From the NCBI RefSeq assembly GCF_022832375.1, contig NZ_JALHLG010000024.1, forward strand, positions 24,057-88,056: a stretch of 64,000 nt of DNA. The letters are read 5' to 3'. Of this stretch, positions 9,221 through 17,964 are shown piece by piece. The notes under the pieces are model-generated. The model saw only the letters and a list, made by a program, of their open reading frames with translations. It had not been told where the DNA came from and searched no databases. This DNA comes from Novosphingobium beihaiense. GTDB lineage: Bacteria > Pseudomonadota > Alphaproteobacteria > Sphingomonadales > Sphingomonadaceae. A program made the translations under genes and the position numbers. Numbering within the stretch: position 1 is the stretch's first letter; each line of letters opens with the position of its first letter.

Positions 9221-11058
9221 TCAAATCCCTCCTCATCGCCAACCGCGGCGAAATCGCCTGCCGGGTTATCCGCACCGCACGCAGCCTCGGCATCCGCACG
9301 GTGGCCGTCTATTCCGATGCAGACGCGCAGGCGCTGCATGTGCGCGAGGCCGACGAGGCCGTGCACATCGGCCCGGCGCCGACGCGCGAGAGCTACCTTG
9401 TCGGCGAGAGGATCATCGCGGCCGCCAAGGCGAGCGGCGCGGAGGCGATCCATCCCGGCTACGGCTTCCTGTCTGAAAACGCCGAATTCGCGCAAGCTGT
9501 GATGGATGCAGGGATCGTCTGGGTTGGTCCAAATCCGTCCTCGATCACCGCGATGGGTCTCAAGGATGCGGCCAAGAAGCTGATGGCCGATGCAGGCGTG
9601 CCGGTGACGCCGGGCTACATGGGCGAGGATCAGTCGCCGGGCCTGCTCGCCGATGAGGCGGGCAAGATCGGCTATCCGGTGCTGATCAAGGCCGTCGCGG
9701 GCGGCGGCGGCAAGGGCATGCGCCTTGTTGAAAGCGAAGAGGACTTCGCCGACGCGCTCGCTTCGTGCAAGCGCGAGGCGGCGGCTTCGTTTGGCAACGA
9801 TCACGTACTGATCGAGAAGTACATCGCCTCGCCCCGCCACATTGAAGTGCAGGTGTTCGGCGATAAGCACGGCAACGCCGTCCACTTGTTCGAGCGCGAT
9901 TGCTCGCTGCAGCGCCGTCACCAGAAGGTGATCGAGGAAGCGCCTGCACCTGGCATGGATGCGGCGACGCGCGAGGCGCTTTGTGCTGCAGCCGTGCGTG
10001 CAGCAAAAGCCGTCGATTATGTCGGCGCAGGGACCATCGAGTTTATCGCCGATGGCTCGGGCAAGCTTGCGGCGGACAAGATCTGGTTCATGGAAATGAA
10101 CACCCGCCTGCAGGTCGAGCACCCCGTCACCGAGGAGATCACCGGCGTCGATCTCGTCGAGTGGCAGCTTCGCGTTGCCTCGGGCGAACCGCTGCCGATG
10201 AGCCAGGAAGACCTCACGATCGACGGCTGGGCGATGGAAGCGCGCCTCTATGCCGAAGATCCGGCCAAGGGCTTCCTGCCGAGCATCGGCAAGCTGGAAT
10301 TGCTGCAGTTCGGCGAGGCGGAAGGGGGCCGCATCGACACCGGCGTCTATGAAGGCGCGGAAGTCTCGCCGCACTACGACCCGATGATCGCCAAAGTCAT
10401 TGCCTGGGGCGACGACCGCGACGAAGCGCGCGAGCGGCTGGGCGAAATGCTGCAGGACAGCGCGGTCTGGCCGGTGAAGACGAACGCCTCGTTCCTGGTG
10501 AAAGCGCTGCAGCATCCGGACTTCGCGGCAGGCAAAGTCGATACCGGCCTGATCGGCCGCGACGGCGAGGCCATGGGCGAACCGCCGGTGCCGTCCGACG
10601 ATGTGTTGCAGGCGGCCGCCGATGCGCTGGTGCCGGTGACGGATATGGCTGGTTTCCGTCTCAATGCTGCGCCCCGGCGTGCAGCATGGTTCCTGCTCGA
10701 TGGCGAGAAAGTGGAGATCGCACTGACCAGTGAAGGCTCCGAAGAGCCCGCCACCGGCGTGCTTGTCACCGAGCAGGGGCAGGCCTGGCTGCTGACGCCC
10801 TGGCGCCATGATGCGGCGCATGGCGCGGCGGACGGTTCGGGCGCGATCGTCGCGCCGATGCCGGGCAAGGTGATCGCGGTCGAGGTCGAGAAGGGCGATG
10901 TGGTCGCCAAGGGGCAGAAGCTGCTCACGCTCGAAGCGATGAAGATGGAGCACACGCTGACGGCGCCGTTCGACGGCACGGTGGCAGAACTGAACGCCAG
11001 CGCGGGCGCGCAGGTGCAGGTCGATGCGCTGCTGGTGAAGATCGAGGAGAGCGAATAA
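9217..11058 (+). CDS. acyl-CoA carboxylase biotin carboxylase/BCCP (alpha) subunit
   Basis: A 613-aa fused biotin carboxylase and biotin carrier protein. The N-terminal biotin carboxylase begins IANRGEIACRVIRTARSLG, has the ATP-grasp glycine loop AGGGGKGMR (about residues 160-170), and the EMNTRLQVEHPVTE motif near 290. A BT-type linker follows, then a C-terminal biotinyl domain with the lysine in EAMKMEHT (about residue 575). It carboxylates its own biotin for the beta subunit encoded two genes upstream. ATG 9217 overlaps the DUF3088 stop. The downstream MaoC gene starts on the last base of its stop. Confidence 0.93.
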   Translation: MIKSLLIANRGEIACRVIRTARSLGIRTVAVYSDADAQALHVREADEAVHIGPAPTRESYLVGERIIAAAKASGAEAIHPGYGFLSENAEFAQAVMDAGIVWVGPNPSSITAMGLKDAAKKLMADAGVPVTPGYMGEDQSPGLLADEAGKIGYPVLIKAVAGGGGKGMRLVESEEDFADALASCKREAAASFGNDHVLIEKYIASPRHIEVQVFGDKHGNAVHLFERDCSLQRRHQKVIEEAPAPGMDAATREALCAAAVRAAKAVDYVGAGTIEFIADGSGKLAADKIWFMEMNTRLQVEHPVTEEITGVDLVEWQLRVASGEPLPMSQEDLTIDGWAMEARLYAEDPAKGFLPSIGKLELLQFGEAEGGRIDTGVYEGAEVSPHYDPMIAKVIAWGDDRDEARERLGEMLQDSAVWPVKTNASFLVKALQHPDFAAGKVDTGLIGRDGEAMGEPPVPSDDVLQAAADALVPVTDMAGFRLNAAPRRAAWFLLDGEKVEIALTSEGSEEPATGVLVTEQGQAWLLTPWRHDAAHGAADGSGAIVAPMPGKVIAVEVEKGDVVAKGQKLLTLEAMKMEHTLTAPFDGTVAELNASAGAQVQVDALLVKIEESE

Positions 11059-11513
11059 TGGCGGGCCGGTTTTTCGACGAATGGGCCGTGGGTGACAGGA
11101 TCGTCCACCAGCCGAGCCGCACCGTCACCGAAACCGACAACCTGATGTTCTCGGCGATGACGCATAACATGCAGCCGCTGCATCTCGATGCCGAGACCGC
11201 CAAGGCCAGCGAGTTCGGGCAGATCCTCGTCAATTCGACGTTTACGTTCAGTCTGGCGGTGGGCCTGTCGATCGCGGATACCACGGTGGGCACGCTGGTT
11301 GCCAATCTGGGGTTCGACAAGGTGGTGACGCCCAAGCCGACCTTCATTGGCGATACGCTCACGTGCTCCAGCGAAGTGGTGGAGATGCGCGAGAGCAAGT
11401 CCCGCCCCACGCAGGGCATCGTGGTGTTCAAGCACGAACTAACCAACCAGCGGGGCGAAACCGCGCTCTCTATGCTGCGCACGGTGCTGCTGAAGAAGAA
11501 GGCGGCTGAGTGA
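11058..11513 (+). CDS. MaoC family (R)-hydratase/dehydratase
   Basis: A 151-aa single-hotdog MaoC-like protein. The N-terminal FFDEWAVGDRIVH is the usual opening of mesaconyl-CoA-hydratase-like MaoC proteins. TETDNLMFSAMTHNMQPLHLDAE carries the catalytic Asp/His-type region (D at about residue 28, H at about 37). It would hydrate an enoyl-CoA. The ATG shares its first base with the alpha-subunit stop (TAATG), making it the last gene of the carboxylase operon. Two extragenic palindromes follow directly. Compared with family members the length is normal. Confidence 0.86.
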   Translation: MAGRFFDEWAVGDRIVHQPSRTVTETDNLMFSAMTHNMQPLHLDAETAKASEFGQILVNSTFTFSLAVGLSIADTTVGTLVANLGFDKVVTPKPTFIGDTLTCSSEVVEMRESKSRPTQGIVVFKHELTNQRGETALSMLRTVLLKKKAAE

Positions 11514-11521
11514 GTTTTCAT

Positions 11522-11604
11522 CCCCTCCGCTCGTGCTGAGCTTGTCGAAGCACGCTGGCACCGCGCTATCCATCCTTCGACAAGCTCAGGATGAGCGGAG
11601 GGGG
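11522..11604. repeat. extragenic palindrome, family B
   Basis: An imperfect inverted repeat with arms around 11522-11553 and 11572-11604, built on the core GAGCTTGTCGAAGCACG and its near-complement. It lies just after the carboxylase operon and before a family A copy. Such pairs are common between genes in sphingomonads and may act as terminators; only one family B copy is seen in this window. Confidence 0.8.
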
Positions 11605-11641
11605 GGCGGATTTCACGCAGGAGGTCTTAAGCTTTGCTTTT

Positions 11642-11713
11642 CGTTCGTGTCGAGCGAAGTCGAGACACGTTAGTGCAGTGCCTGCATGTCTCGACTTTGC
11701 TCGACACGAACGG
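11642..11713. repeat. extragenic palindrome, family A, copy 2
   Basis: The arms (about 11642-11670 and 11686-11713) repeat the family A core GTGTCGAGCGAAGTCGAGAC with its complement. The copy sits between the carboxylase operon and the convergent IclR gene, ten bases from the IclR stop. Confidence 0.88.
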
Positions 11714-11722
11714 TGGCCAAGT

Positions 11723-12508
11723 TCATCCCATCTGGTCGCTCAGGCTGCGGGCCGCATTCAGCAGGGCGGTCTTGAGGCGGGGCAGGGCCTCGCCGCGTAC
11801 CGCCGCGCCCAGGCCGATGGCGACGAGGGCGTGGCTGGGCCTGCTTCCGGCCTCGCGTCCGCCTTTCCACACCGGCGCGGCGATCACGGTGACGCCCGAG
11901 ATATAATGCCCAGCATCCACGGCCACACCGGTCTCGCGCGCTTCGGCGACCTGGGCCTGCCATTCCTCCCACGTCGGCGCTTCGTCCCAGCGCAGCGCGT
12001 CGAAGCGGGGGCGCAGGTCCTTCTCGGCATAGTTCCCGAAGGCGGCGATGCAGCGGCCCGTGGCCGAGACCAGCGCGGGGAAGCGGCTGCCGACTTGCGC
12101 CGATAGCTGGAACGCCTCGCCCGATTGCGACATCGCGGTGACGATGATGCGGTCCAGCCCGAAGATCTGCACGCCCAGCGTCGTCAGTCCGAATTCGCGC
12201 GCGATGCGGTCCAGCGCGGGCTGGGCGAGATCGCTGAACCGGTCCCGCCCGAGCCATTGCCGGGCCAGCGTCAGCACGCCGGCGTCGAGGGTATAGCGCT
12301 TGGTGTCGGGATCGAAGGACACCAGCTCTTCCGCCACCAAGGCGCGCAATACGTAGAGGCAGGTGCTGGGAACCAGCCCCAGTTCGCGGGCGATCGCCTG
12401 CACGCCCATCGGCGCGCCGCGCTTTCCCAGCAGCCGCAGAATGGCCGCCGCGCGCGAGATGGCCGGGGCCTTGCTGGCCTTCACGGAAGAAGATGTATCG
12501 TCTTTCAT
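11723..12508 (-). CDS. IclR family transcriptional regulator
   Basis: A 261-aa IclR-type regulator. The winged helix covers residues about 15-75 (AAAILRLLGKRGAPMGVQAIARELGLVPSTCLYVLRAL), and an effector-binding GAF-like domain follows, with the usual SATGRCIAAFG segment. It is divergent from the acyl-CoA ligase at 12634, with 125 bases between. The intergenic stretch is AT-rich and contains ATATATAGAATAGAG, a plausible promoter or operator region. IclR proteins commonly control aromatic or acyl-CoA catabolic operons, so the ligase/dehydratase/esterase/CoA-transferase set is the likely target. Confidence 0.9.
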   Translation of the reverse strand: MKDDTSSSVKASKAPAISRAAAILRLLGKRGAPMGVQAIARELGLVPSTCLYVLRALVAEELVSFDPDTKRYTLDAGVLTLARQWLGRDRFSDLAQPALDRIAREFGLTTLGVQIFGLDRIIVTAMSQSGEAFQLSAQVGSRFPALVSATGRCIAAFGNYAEKDLRPRFDALRWDEAPTWEEWQAQVAEARETGVAVDAGHYISGVTVIAAPVWKGGREAGSRPSHALVAIGLGAAVRGEALPRLKTALLNAARSLSDQMG

Positions 12509-12633
12509 TCAATATATAGAATAGAGTTCAATATTTACAACATCAAGCGGAATATGCCATGACCCGTCCGAACACGAGGACAGGGTGCGACTCGTTCACC
12601 GGGTGCACCTGAAAAATATTGGGAGAGCCTCTG

Positions 12634-14208
12634 GTGAAGCTGACCGAATACACGAGCTATGCCGATGCGCAGGCGCACGCCTCGTCGGCCGCTCTGTGGG
12701 AGCTGTTCGACGGGGACCGCGAGCATCTCAACATCGCGAACGAGTGCATCACGCGGCACGCCGACGGTTCGGGCCGTCCGGCGGTGCGGATTGCCCATGC
12801 GGATGGCCATGACGAGGTTCTGAGCTTCGATACGATTTCGGCGGGCGCGGCGCAGTTCGCGCACTGGCTCGATGCCGAGGGCGTGCAGCCGGGCGAGCGC
12901 ATCGCCTTCATGCTGGAACCTTCGCTGCCCTTCTATGTCTGTTTGTTCGGGGCGATGCAGACGGGCGCGATCTCGGTGCCGTTGTTCACGCTGTTCGGCC
13001 CCGATGCGCTGCGCCTGCGCGTGGGGGACTGCAATCCCTCGATCCTGATCACCAATGCCGAGAAGGCGGAGCTCGCCCGCTCGGTCGCCAACGCGGACGG
13101 CACCCCGCGCGTCATCGTCGCGGACGAGGCGTTCCTCGCCTCGCTGAAGGATCTGCCGACCACCTACACGCCGAAGACCAAGGCCACCGACATGGCCGTG
13201 TTCCAGTACACCAGCGGTACCACGCGCGAACTGCCCGAGGCGGTGAAGCACAGCCACAAGACGCTGGTGACGCTGATGTTCGCGGCGCTTTACGGCACCG
13301 GCATCCGTCCGGGTGACGAGTTCTTCTGCCCGTCCTCGCCTGCCTGGGGGCACGGCCTGTGGCACGGCACGCTGGCGCCGCTGGCGATGGGCGTGACCAC
13401 CGGGACTTTCGCGGGCCGCTTCGATCCGGTGCGGCTGATGAAGGCGCTGGACGATTTCAAGATCACCAATATGTCGGCCGCCGCCACCCATTACCGTATG
13501 ATGAAGAACAGCGGGAAAGGCGGGGACTTCACCTTCCATTTCAACAAGCTGTCGTTCACTGGCGAGCCGATCGATCCGGCGACGCTCGAATGGATCGATG
13601 AATATTTCAAGGTCCCGGCCTGCTCGATGTACGGTACCACCGAGATTGGCGTGGTGTTGGTGAACTATCCGGGCGCGAACGATTTCGTGGTGAAGCCGGG
13701 TTCGCTGGGCAAGGCGGTGCCGGGGCAGAAGCTGGAGGTGCACCGCCCCGATGGCACTGTGTGCGATCCGGGCGAGATTGGAGAGTTGATGCTCTGGCGC
13801 GGCGGCGGGTGGATGACCACCAAGGACCGCGCGAAGACCGATGCGGACGGCTATCTCTATCACTGCGGCCGCGCCGACGATGTGATCATCTCGGCGGGTT
13901 GGACGATGTCCGCCGTCGAGATCGAGAACACCATGCTGCGCCATGACAATGTGATGGAATGCGGCGTGATCGGCGTGCCCGACGAGAAGCGCGGTCAGGT
14001 CGTGAAGGCCTTCGTGGTCGCCAATTGCGAAGGCAGCGATGCGCTGACCAAGGAATTGCAGGAATTCACCCGCGAGCGGCTTGCCCAGCACGAATTCCCG
14101 CGCATCGTCGAATATGTCGCCGAACTGCCGAAGAACCCGGCAGGCAAGGTCCACCGCAAGAAGCTGCGCGATCTGGAAGCCGAACGCGCGGCGGCGGCTG
14201 CCGGATAA
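12634..14208 (+). CDS. acyl-CoA synthetase (AMP-forming, acyl-activating family)
   Basis: A 524-aa ANL-superfamily ligase. The P-loop-like motif is YTSGTTRELPEAVKHSHK (around residue 195). The A5-type YGTTE motif lies near 330, and the hinge with YHCGRADDVIISAGW follows near 415. The C-terminal lysine segment is NPAGKVHRKKLRDLE. It activates a carboxylic acid to its CoA thioester using ATP. The start is GTG 12634, because GGGAGAG lies about six bases upstream; a TTG five codons earlier would place that site inside the gene. It heads a run of CoA-pathway genes up to 18885. Domain shape is closest to medium-chain or acetyl-CoA-synthetase-like enzymes. Confidence 0.9.
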   Translation: MKLTEYTSYADAQAHASSAALWELFDGDREHLNIANECITRHADGSGRPAVRIAHADGHDEVLSFDTISAGAAQFAHWLDAEGVQPGERIAFMLEPSLPFYVCLFGAMQTGAISVPLFTLFGPDALRLRVGDCNPSILITNAEKAELARSVANADGTPRVIVADEAFLASLKDLPTTYTPKTKATDMAVFQYTSGTTRELPEAVKHSHKTLVTLMFAALYGTGIRPGDEFFCPSSPAWGHGLWHGTLAPLAMGVTTGTFAGRFDPVRLMKALDDFKITNMSAAATHYRMMKNSGKGGDFTFHFNKLSFTGEPIDPATLEWIDEYFKVPACSMYGTTEIGVVLVNYPGANDFVVKPGSLGKAVPGQKLEVHRPDGTVCDPGEIGELMLWRGGGWMTTKDRAKTDADGYLYHCGRADDVIISAGWTMSAVEIENTMLRHDNVMECGVIGVPDEKRGQVVKAFVVANCEGSDALTKELQEFTRERLAQHEFPRIVEYVAELPKNPAGKVHRKKLRDLEAERAAAAAG

Positions 14209-14220
14209 CCGCCCCTTCCT

Positions 14221-14305
14221 CGTCATTCCCGCGAAGGCGGGGATCCCGCTCTCCGGGCGGTGGAGGAAGGAAGAAAGCGGGGCCCCCGCCTTCGCGGGGG
14301 CGACG
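14221..14305. repeat. extragenic palindrome, family C, copy 1
   Basis: Inverted arms at 14221-14250 and 14276-14305 share the core CCCGCGAAGGCGGGGATCCC and its complement. A second copy is at 32538-32624, where the same arms are nested inside another repeat. This copy lies between the acyl-CoA ligase and the hotdog dehydratase genes. Confidence 0.9.
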
Positions 14306-14357
14306 GAAAGTTTTGATCGAGTTTTGAATCACAAAAGTTTTTGAGGAGCCAAGAAAA

Positions 14358-15482
14358 ATGTCAGCCAAATTCCCCAAGATCACCGAGGAAGGCCTCGACG
14401 ATCTGCGCAGCCGTATCGGCGTGAAGATCGAGAACACGATCGAGCCGTGGAACTACGAAGCCACCCGCGACGCGATCCGCCACTACGCGCACGGCATCGG
14501 CGACGATAACCCGCTGTGGTGCGATCCCGAATATGCCGAGAAGACCAAGTACGGTTCGGTCGTGGCGCTGCCTTCGTTCCTGTTCACCACCAGCCGCATC
14601 GTCTCGGGCTACTGCGGCGGGCTCTCGGGCGTCCACGCGATGTGGGCCGGTGCCGACTGGACCTGGGAAAAGCCGGTCCTGCGCAACGACACCATCACCG
14701 CGCAGGCCTACCTCAAGGATCTCGTGGAGCACCAGACCAAGTTCGCCGGCCGCTCGTTCCAGCAGATCTACCACGTCGACTTCTTCAACCAGCACGGCGA
14801 CCAGGTTGCCGGCGCCGATAGCTGGGTGTTCCGCACCGACCGCGACGAGGCTCGCGAGCGCGGTACCAAGTACACCGAAGCGCGCGGCCGCGTGGAGCCC
14901 TTCACCCAGGAACAGCTCGACGAATTCTACGACATCTACGACCAGGAAGAGATCCGCGGCGCCACCCCGCGTTACTTCGAGGACGTGAACGTCGGCGACA
15001 AGCTGCCGCCGATGATGAAGGGCCCGATGACCGTCACTGGCTTCATCTGCTATGCGCAGGGCTGGGGCGGCCTCTACATCCGCGCCAACAAGCTGGCCTA
15101 CAAGATGCAGAAGGCGCATCCGGGCCTCGGCATCCGCAACCGCTTCAACGTGCCCGACTGCCCCGAGCGCGTGCACTGGGACGAAGCCTTCGCTCTCGAA
15201 GTCGGCGCCCCGGGTGCTTACGACTACGGTCCGGAGCGCTGCTCGTGGCTGACCCACCACATGACCAACTGGATCGGTGACGACGGCTTCCTGCACAAGT
15301 CGAACTGCCAGATCCGCCGCCACAACCCGGACGGTGACGCCATCGTCATCACCGGCGAAGTGACGAAGAAATTCGAAGAGAACGGCAAGAAGTACGTCGA
15401 AGTGGCCCAGAAGGCGACCACGCACCGCGGCGAAACCTCGGCGTTCGGCACGGCGGTCGCGGAGCTGCCCAGCAAGGGCTGA
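14358..15482 (+). CDS. double-hotdog FAS1-like/MaoC dehydratase
   Basis: A 374-aa protein with an N-terminal hotdog of the FAS1-like dehydratase type. HYAHGIGDDNPLWCDPEYA (about residues 43-62) carries the hydratase Asp/His-type region. A second hotdog-like half follows, starting near YFEDVNVGDKLPP (about 205). GAGGAG lies before the ATG. Proteins of this two-domain form hydrate enoyl-CoAs in steroid and terpenoid catabolism or in short acyl chains. Codon use is notably strong and uniform, suggesting good expression. It sits between the ligase and an esterase, in the same direction, with a family C palindrome just upstream. Confidence 0.82.
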   Translation: MSAKFPKITEEGLDDLRSRIGVKIENTIEPWNYEATRDAIRHYAHGIGDDNPLWCDPEYAEKTKYGSVVALPSFLFTTSRIVSGYCGGLSGVHAMWAGADWTWEKPVLRNDTITAQAYLKDLVEHQTKFAGRSFQQIYHVDFFNQHGDQVAGADSWVFRTDRDEARERGTKYTEARGRVEPFTQEQLDEFYDIYDQEEIRGATPRYFEDVNVGDKLPPMMKGPMTVTGFICYAQGWGGLYIRANKLAYKMQKAHPGLGIRNRFNVPDCPERVHWDEAFALEVGAPGAYDYGPERCSWLTHHMTNWIGDDGFLHKSNCQIRRHNPDGDAIVITGEVTKKFEENGKKYVEVAQKATTHRGETSAFGTAVAELPSKG

Positions 15483-15533
15483 TCGCGCCCCGGCGATCTT
15501 CGCTGGAACCGGCCCGATAGGGCCATGCGATTT

Positions 15534-15564
15534 CGGCCCGGGCCTTTACCCAAGGCCCGGGCCG
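15534..15564 (+). terminator. GC-rich hairpin, possible terminator
   Basis: The perfect dyad GGCCCGGGCCTT (15535-15546) pairs with AAGGCCCGGGCC around a five-base loop, after the dehydratase gene. No long T-run follows, so it may be a transcript-stabilising or attenuating hairpin instead of a full terminator. Confidence 0.6.
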
Positions 15565-15603
15565 TGTCGTAAAGGGCCTGCAAAACGTCCGGAGGGAGAG
15601 GAC

Positions 15604-16626
15604 ATGGAACAGACCGCGCCAGCCAAGCCGCACTTTGAGCCTAATGGAGACGTGCGCGTTCCGGCTTTCGTGCTGCCCCTGTCGGGGCTGGTCAGCGAGC
15701 AGGCCGCTGAGGCGCAACGCCGCCGCGCGGCCATGCCTGCTTTCGATACCGTAGGCGAGGATGTTGATGCCGCCACGCGGCGCGAGCAGATCAACGCCTT
15801 CATGGCTCCCCAGGTCGCGCGCCTGCGTGAGATGTTTCCAGTGACTATCGATCGCAGCGTGATCGGCGGCGTCGAAGTGCTGGACGTCCGGCCTGCCGAT
15901 GGCAGCCACGATCCGGATCGCGTACTGATCAACCTGCACGGCGGCGCCTTCACGGTCGGCTGGGACGGCGTGGCGCTGGTGGAATCGATCCCGATGGCGG
16001 TTCTGGCCGGATACCGCATTGTCAGCGTCAATTACCGCATGGCGCCTGAGCACCGGCACCCGGCGGGCGTCGAGGACGTGGCGGCGGTCTATGCCGCACT
16101 GTTGGAAGACTATGCGCCCGGCCGGATCGGCATCTACGGCGGATCGGCGGGCGGCGCGCTGACGGCGCAGGCGGCGGCCTGGCTGCCCGCGCACGGGTTG
16201 CCGCAGGCGGGCGCGGTGGGCGTGTTCGGAGCAGGCGGCGTGCCGTTTCATGCGGGCGAGTCCGCATGGACCACTGGCTACATCGATGGTTCGTTCCCGC
16301 CGCCGCCCGCCGATGGCAGCGAGCTGGAAGATATCACCAAGGGCTATTTTGACGGCATCGACGAGCGCAACGATCCGAGCGCCTGGCCGGGCTATCACCT
16401 CGACGTGATGGCGACCTTCCCGCCCACGCTGATCATCACCGGCACGCGCGCGCTCGATCTCAGCCCGGCGATCTACACCAATTCGCAGCTGCTCAAGGCC
16501 GGGGTGCGTTCCACGCTGATCGTCGGCGAGAGCATGGGGCATTGCTATCACTATCAGGTCACGATGCCCGAAGGGCGCGATGCCGTGGACCAGATCATTG
16601 CCTTTTTCCGAGAGAACCTTGCCTGA
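15604..16626 (+). CDS. alpha/beta hydrolase (HSL/esterase family)
   Basis: A 340-aa hormone-sensitive-lipase-like esterase. The oxyanion motif is NLHGGAF (about residues 108-114). The nucleophile serine is in GGSAGG (about 180-185). The acid is in TGTRALDLSP (about 279) and the histidine in GHCYHY near the C terminus. GGAGGGAGAGGAC precedes the ATG. The gene overlaps the CoA transferase by eight bases, so it belongs to that operon and may cleave an ester or lactone before or during the CoA pathway. The natural substrate is unknown. Confidence 0.88.
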   Translation: MEQTAPAKPHFEPNGDVRVPAFVLPLSGLVSEQAAEAQRRRAAMPAFDTVGEDVDAATRREQINAFMAPQVARLREMFPVTIDRSVIGGVEVLDVRPADGSHDPDRVLINLHGGAFTVGWDGVALVESIPMAVLAGYRIVSVNYRMAPEHRHPAGVEDVAAVYAALLEDYAPGRIGIYGGSAGGALTAQAAAWLPAHGLPQAGAVGVFGAGGVPFHAGESAWTTGYIDGSFPPPPADGSELEDITKGYFDGIDERNDPSAWPGYHLDVMATFPPTLIITGTRALDLSPAIYTNSQLLKAGVRSTLIVGESMGHCYHYQVTMPEGRDAVDQIIAFFRENLA

Positions 16627-17833
16627 AGCTGCAGAATCCAACTGGAATGGCCCGCTGGCGGGCGTGCGCGTGCTCGATTTCACGCGCGTGCTGGCCGGGC
16701 CCGCCGCCAGCCTTGCGCTGGCCGATCTGGGCGCGGAAGTGTTCAAGATCGAACCGCCCGGAACCGGCGACGAAACCCGTTCGTTCCCGCCGATGCGCGA
16801 TGGCGAGAGCCACTATTACCTTGCCATCAATCGCGGCAAGAAATCGCTCGTCGTCGATCTCAAGAGCGAGGAGGGCGTTGCGCTGGTCAAGGATCTGGCC
16901 GTGCAGTGCGATGTGCTGGTGGAGAACTACCGGCCCGGCGTGATGGACCGGCTTGGGCTTGGCTACGAGACGCTGAAGGCGATCAACCCGCGTCTGATCT
17001 ATTGCTCGATCTCGGGCTATGGACAGACCGGGCCGCTGAAGGACCGGCCCAGCTTCGATATCGTGCTGCAGGCGATGAGCGGCGCGCTCTCGATGAATGG
17101 GGAGCCCGATGGCCTGCCGACCAAGCTGGGCATTCCGCTGGGCGATCTGGTGGGCGGCATCAATGGCCCGATCGGCATCCTCTCCGCGCTCTATGAGCGG
17201 GAACGCACTGGCGTGGGACGGCATATCGACGTCAGCCTGATGGACGGGCTGATGGGGATGCTGGGCTATATCGCGCAGCTCGCCTTCTTCACCGGCAAGG
17301 ACCCGCAGCGTGTGGGCTCGCAGCATCCGAACCTCGTGCCCTACGGCATCTTTCCCGCAAGCGATGGCTCGATCGTTATCGCCTGCCTCACGCCCGCTTT
17401 CTGGGGACGGGTGTGCCGTTCGATCGAGCGGCCGGAGCTGACGGGTGATCCCCGGTACGACACGCTGGAAAAACGCCGTGATGCGCGGGAAGAAGTGAAC
17501 GCTCTGGTATCGGCCTTCACGCAGCGGCACACGGTCGACGAGCTGGTGGCGATCTTCACCGCGCAGGAAGTGCCGCACGCGCCGATCCTCGGCGTGACCG
17601 AGGCGCTGAGCCAGCCGCAGGCGGCGGCGCGCGGCATGGTGGTGGAGACCCAGCATGCCACGCTTGGCTCCATTCCCATCGTCAACCGCCCGATCCGCTT
17701 CACCGATGCGCCGCAGCCCGTGCCGGAAGCACCGCCGGTGCTGGGGCAGCACACCGATGCGATCCTGTCCGGCGTGCTCGATCTTTCGCCCGAGCGGATT
17801 GCAGCGCTGCGGGCGGCCGGGGTGATTGCATAA
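16619..17833 (+). CDS. CaiB/BaiF (type III) CoA transferase
   Basis: A 404-aa family III CoA transferase. GPLAGVRVLDFTRVLAGPAAS and DLGAEVFKIEPPGTGDETR form the conserved N terminus. The catalytic aspartate is in RPSFDIVLQAMSG (about residue 142). It moves CoA between carboxylic acids without free intermediates. The start is TTG 16619, overlapping the esterase stop by eight bases with GAGAG just upstream; an ATG further upstream would add 13 residues encoded inside the esterase. A family A palindrome follows the stop, then the SDR gene. Confidence 0.87.
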   Translation: MPEAAESNWNGPLAGVRVLDFTRVLAGPAASLALADLGAEVFKIEPPGTGDETRSFPPMRDGESHYYLAINRGKKSLVVDLKSEEGVALVKDLAVQCDVLVENYRPGVMDRLGLGYETLKAINPRLIYCSISGYGQTGPLKDRPSFDIVLQAMSGALSMNGEPDGLPTKLGIPLGDLVGGINGPIGILSALYERERTGVGRHIDVSLMDGLMGMLGYIAQLAFFTGKDPQRVGSQHPNLVPYGIFPASDGSIVIACLTPAFWGRVCRSIERPELTGDPRYDTLEKRRDAREEVNALVSAFTQRHTVDELVAIFTAQEVPHAPILGVTEALSQPQAAARGMVVETQHATLGSIPIVNRPIRFTDAPQPVPEAPPVLGQHTDAILSGVLDLSPERIAALRAAGVIA

Positions 17834-17854
17834 TTGCTTCAACCGTCTCAATTT

Positions 17855-17927
17855 CCGTTCGTGTCGAGCGAAGTCGAGACACCTTGACCTCGCGCTGACG
17901 TGTCTCGACTTCGCTCGACACGAACGG
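17855..17927. repeat. extragenic palindrome, family A, copy 3
   Basis: The arms at 17855-17882 and 17900-17927 are near-perfect inverted repeats of the family A core. The copy sits between two genes read in the same direction, so here it cannot be serving only as a terminator between convergent genes. Confidence 0.9.
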
Positions 17928-17964
17928 TGGGGGTAGTGCTAAAATTTCACCGAGAGGACTCGCC

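Noticed and set aside
9211..10953. Long minus-strand frame opposite the carboxylase alpha gene
   Set aside because: Antisense to a highly conserved biotin carboxylase; no domain or ribosome site.
12535..14226. Long minus-strand frame opposite the acyl-CoA ligase
   Set aside because: Shadow of a clear ANL ligase, with Arg/His-rich low-information sequence.
5411..17927. CRISPR array from repeated palindromes
   Set aside because: The copies are single and kilobases apart; there are no regular spacers and no cas genes.
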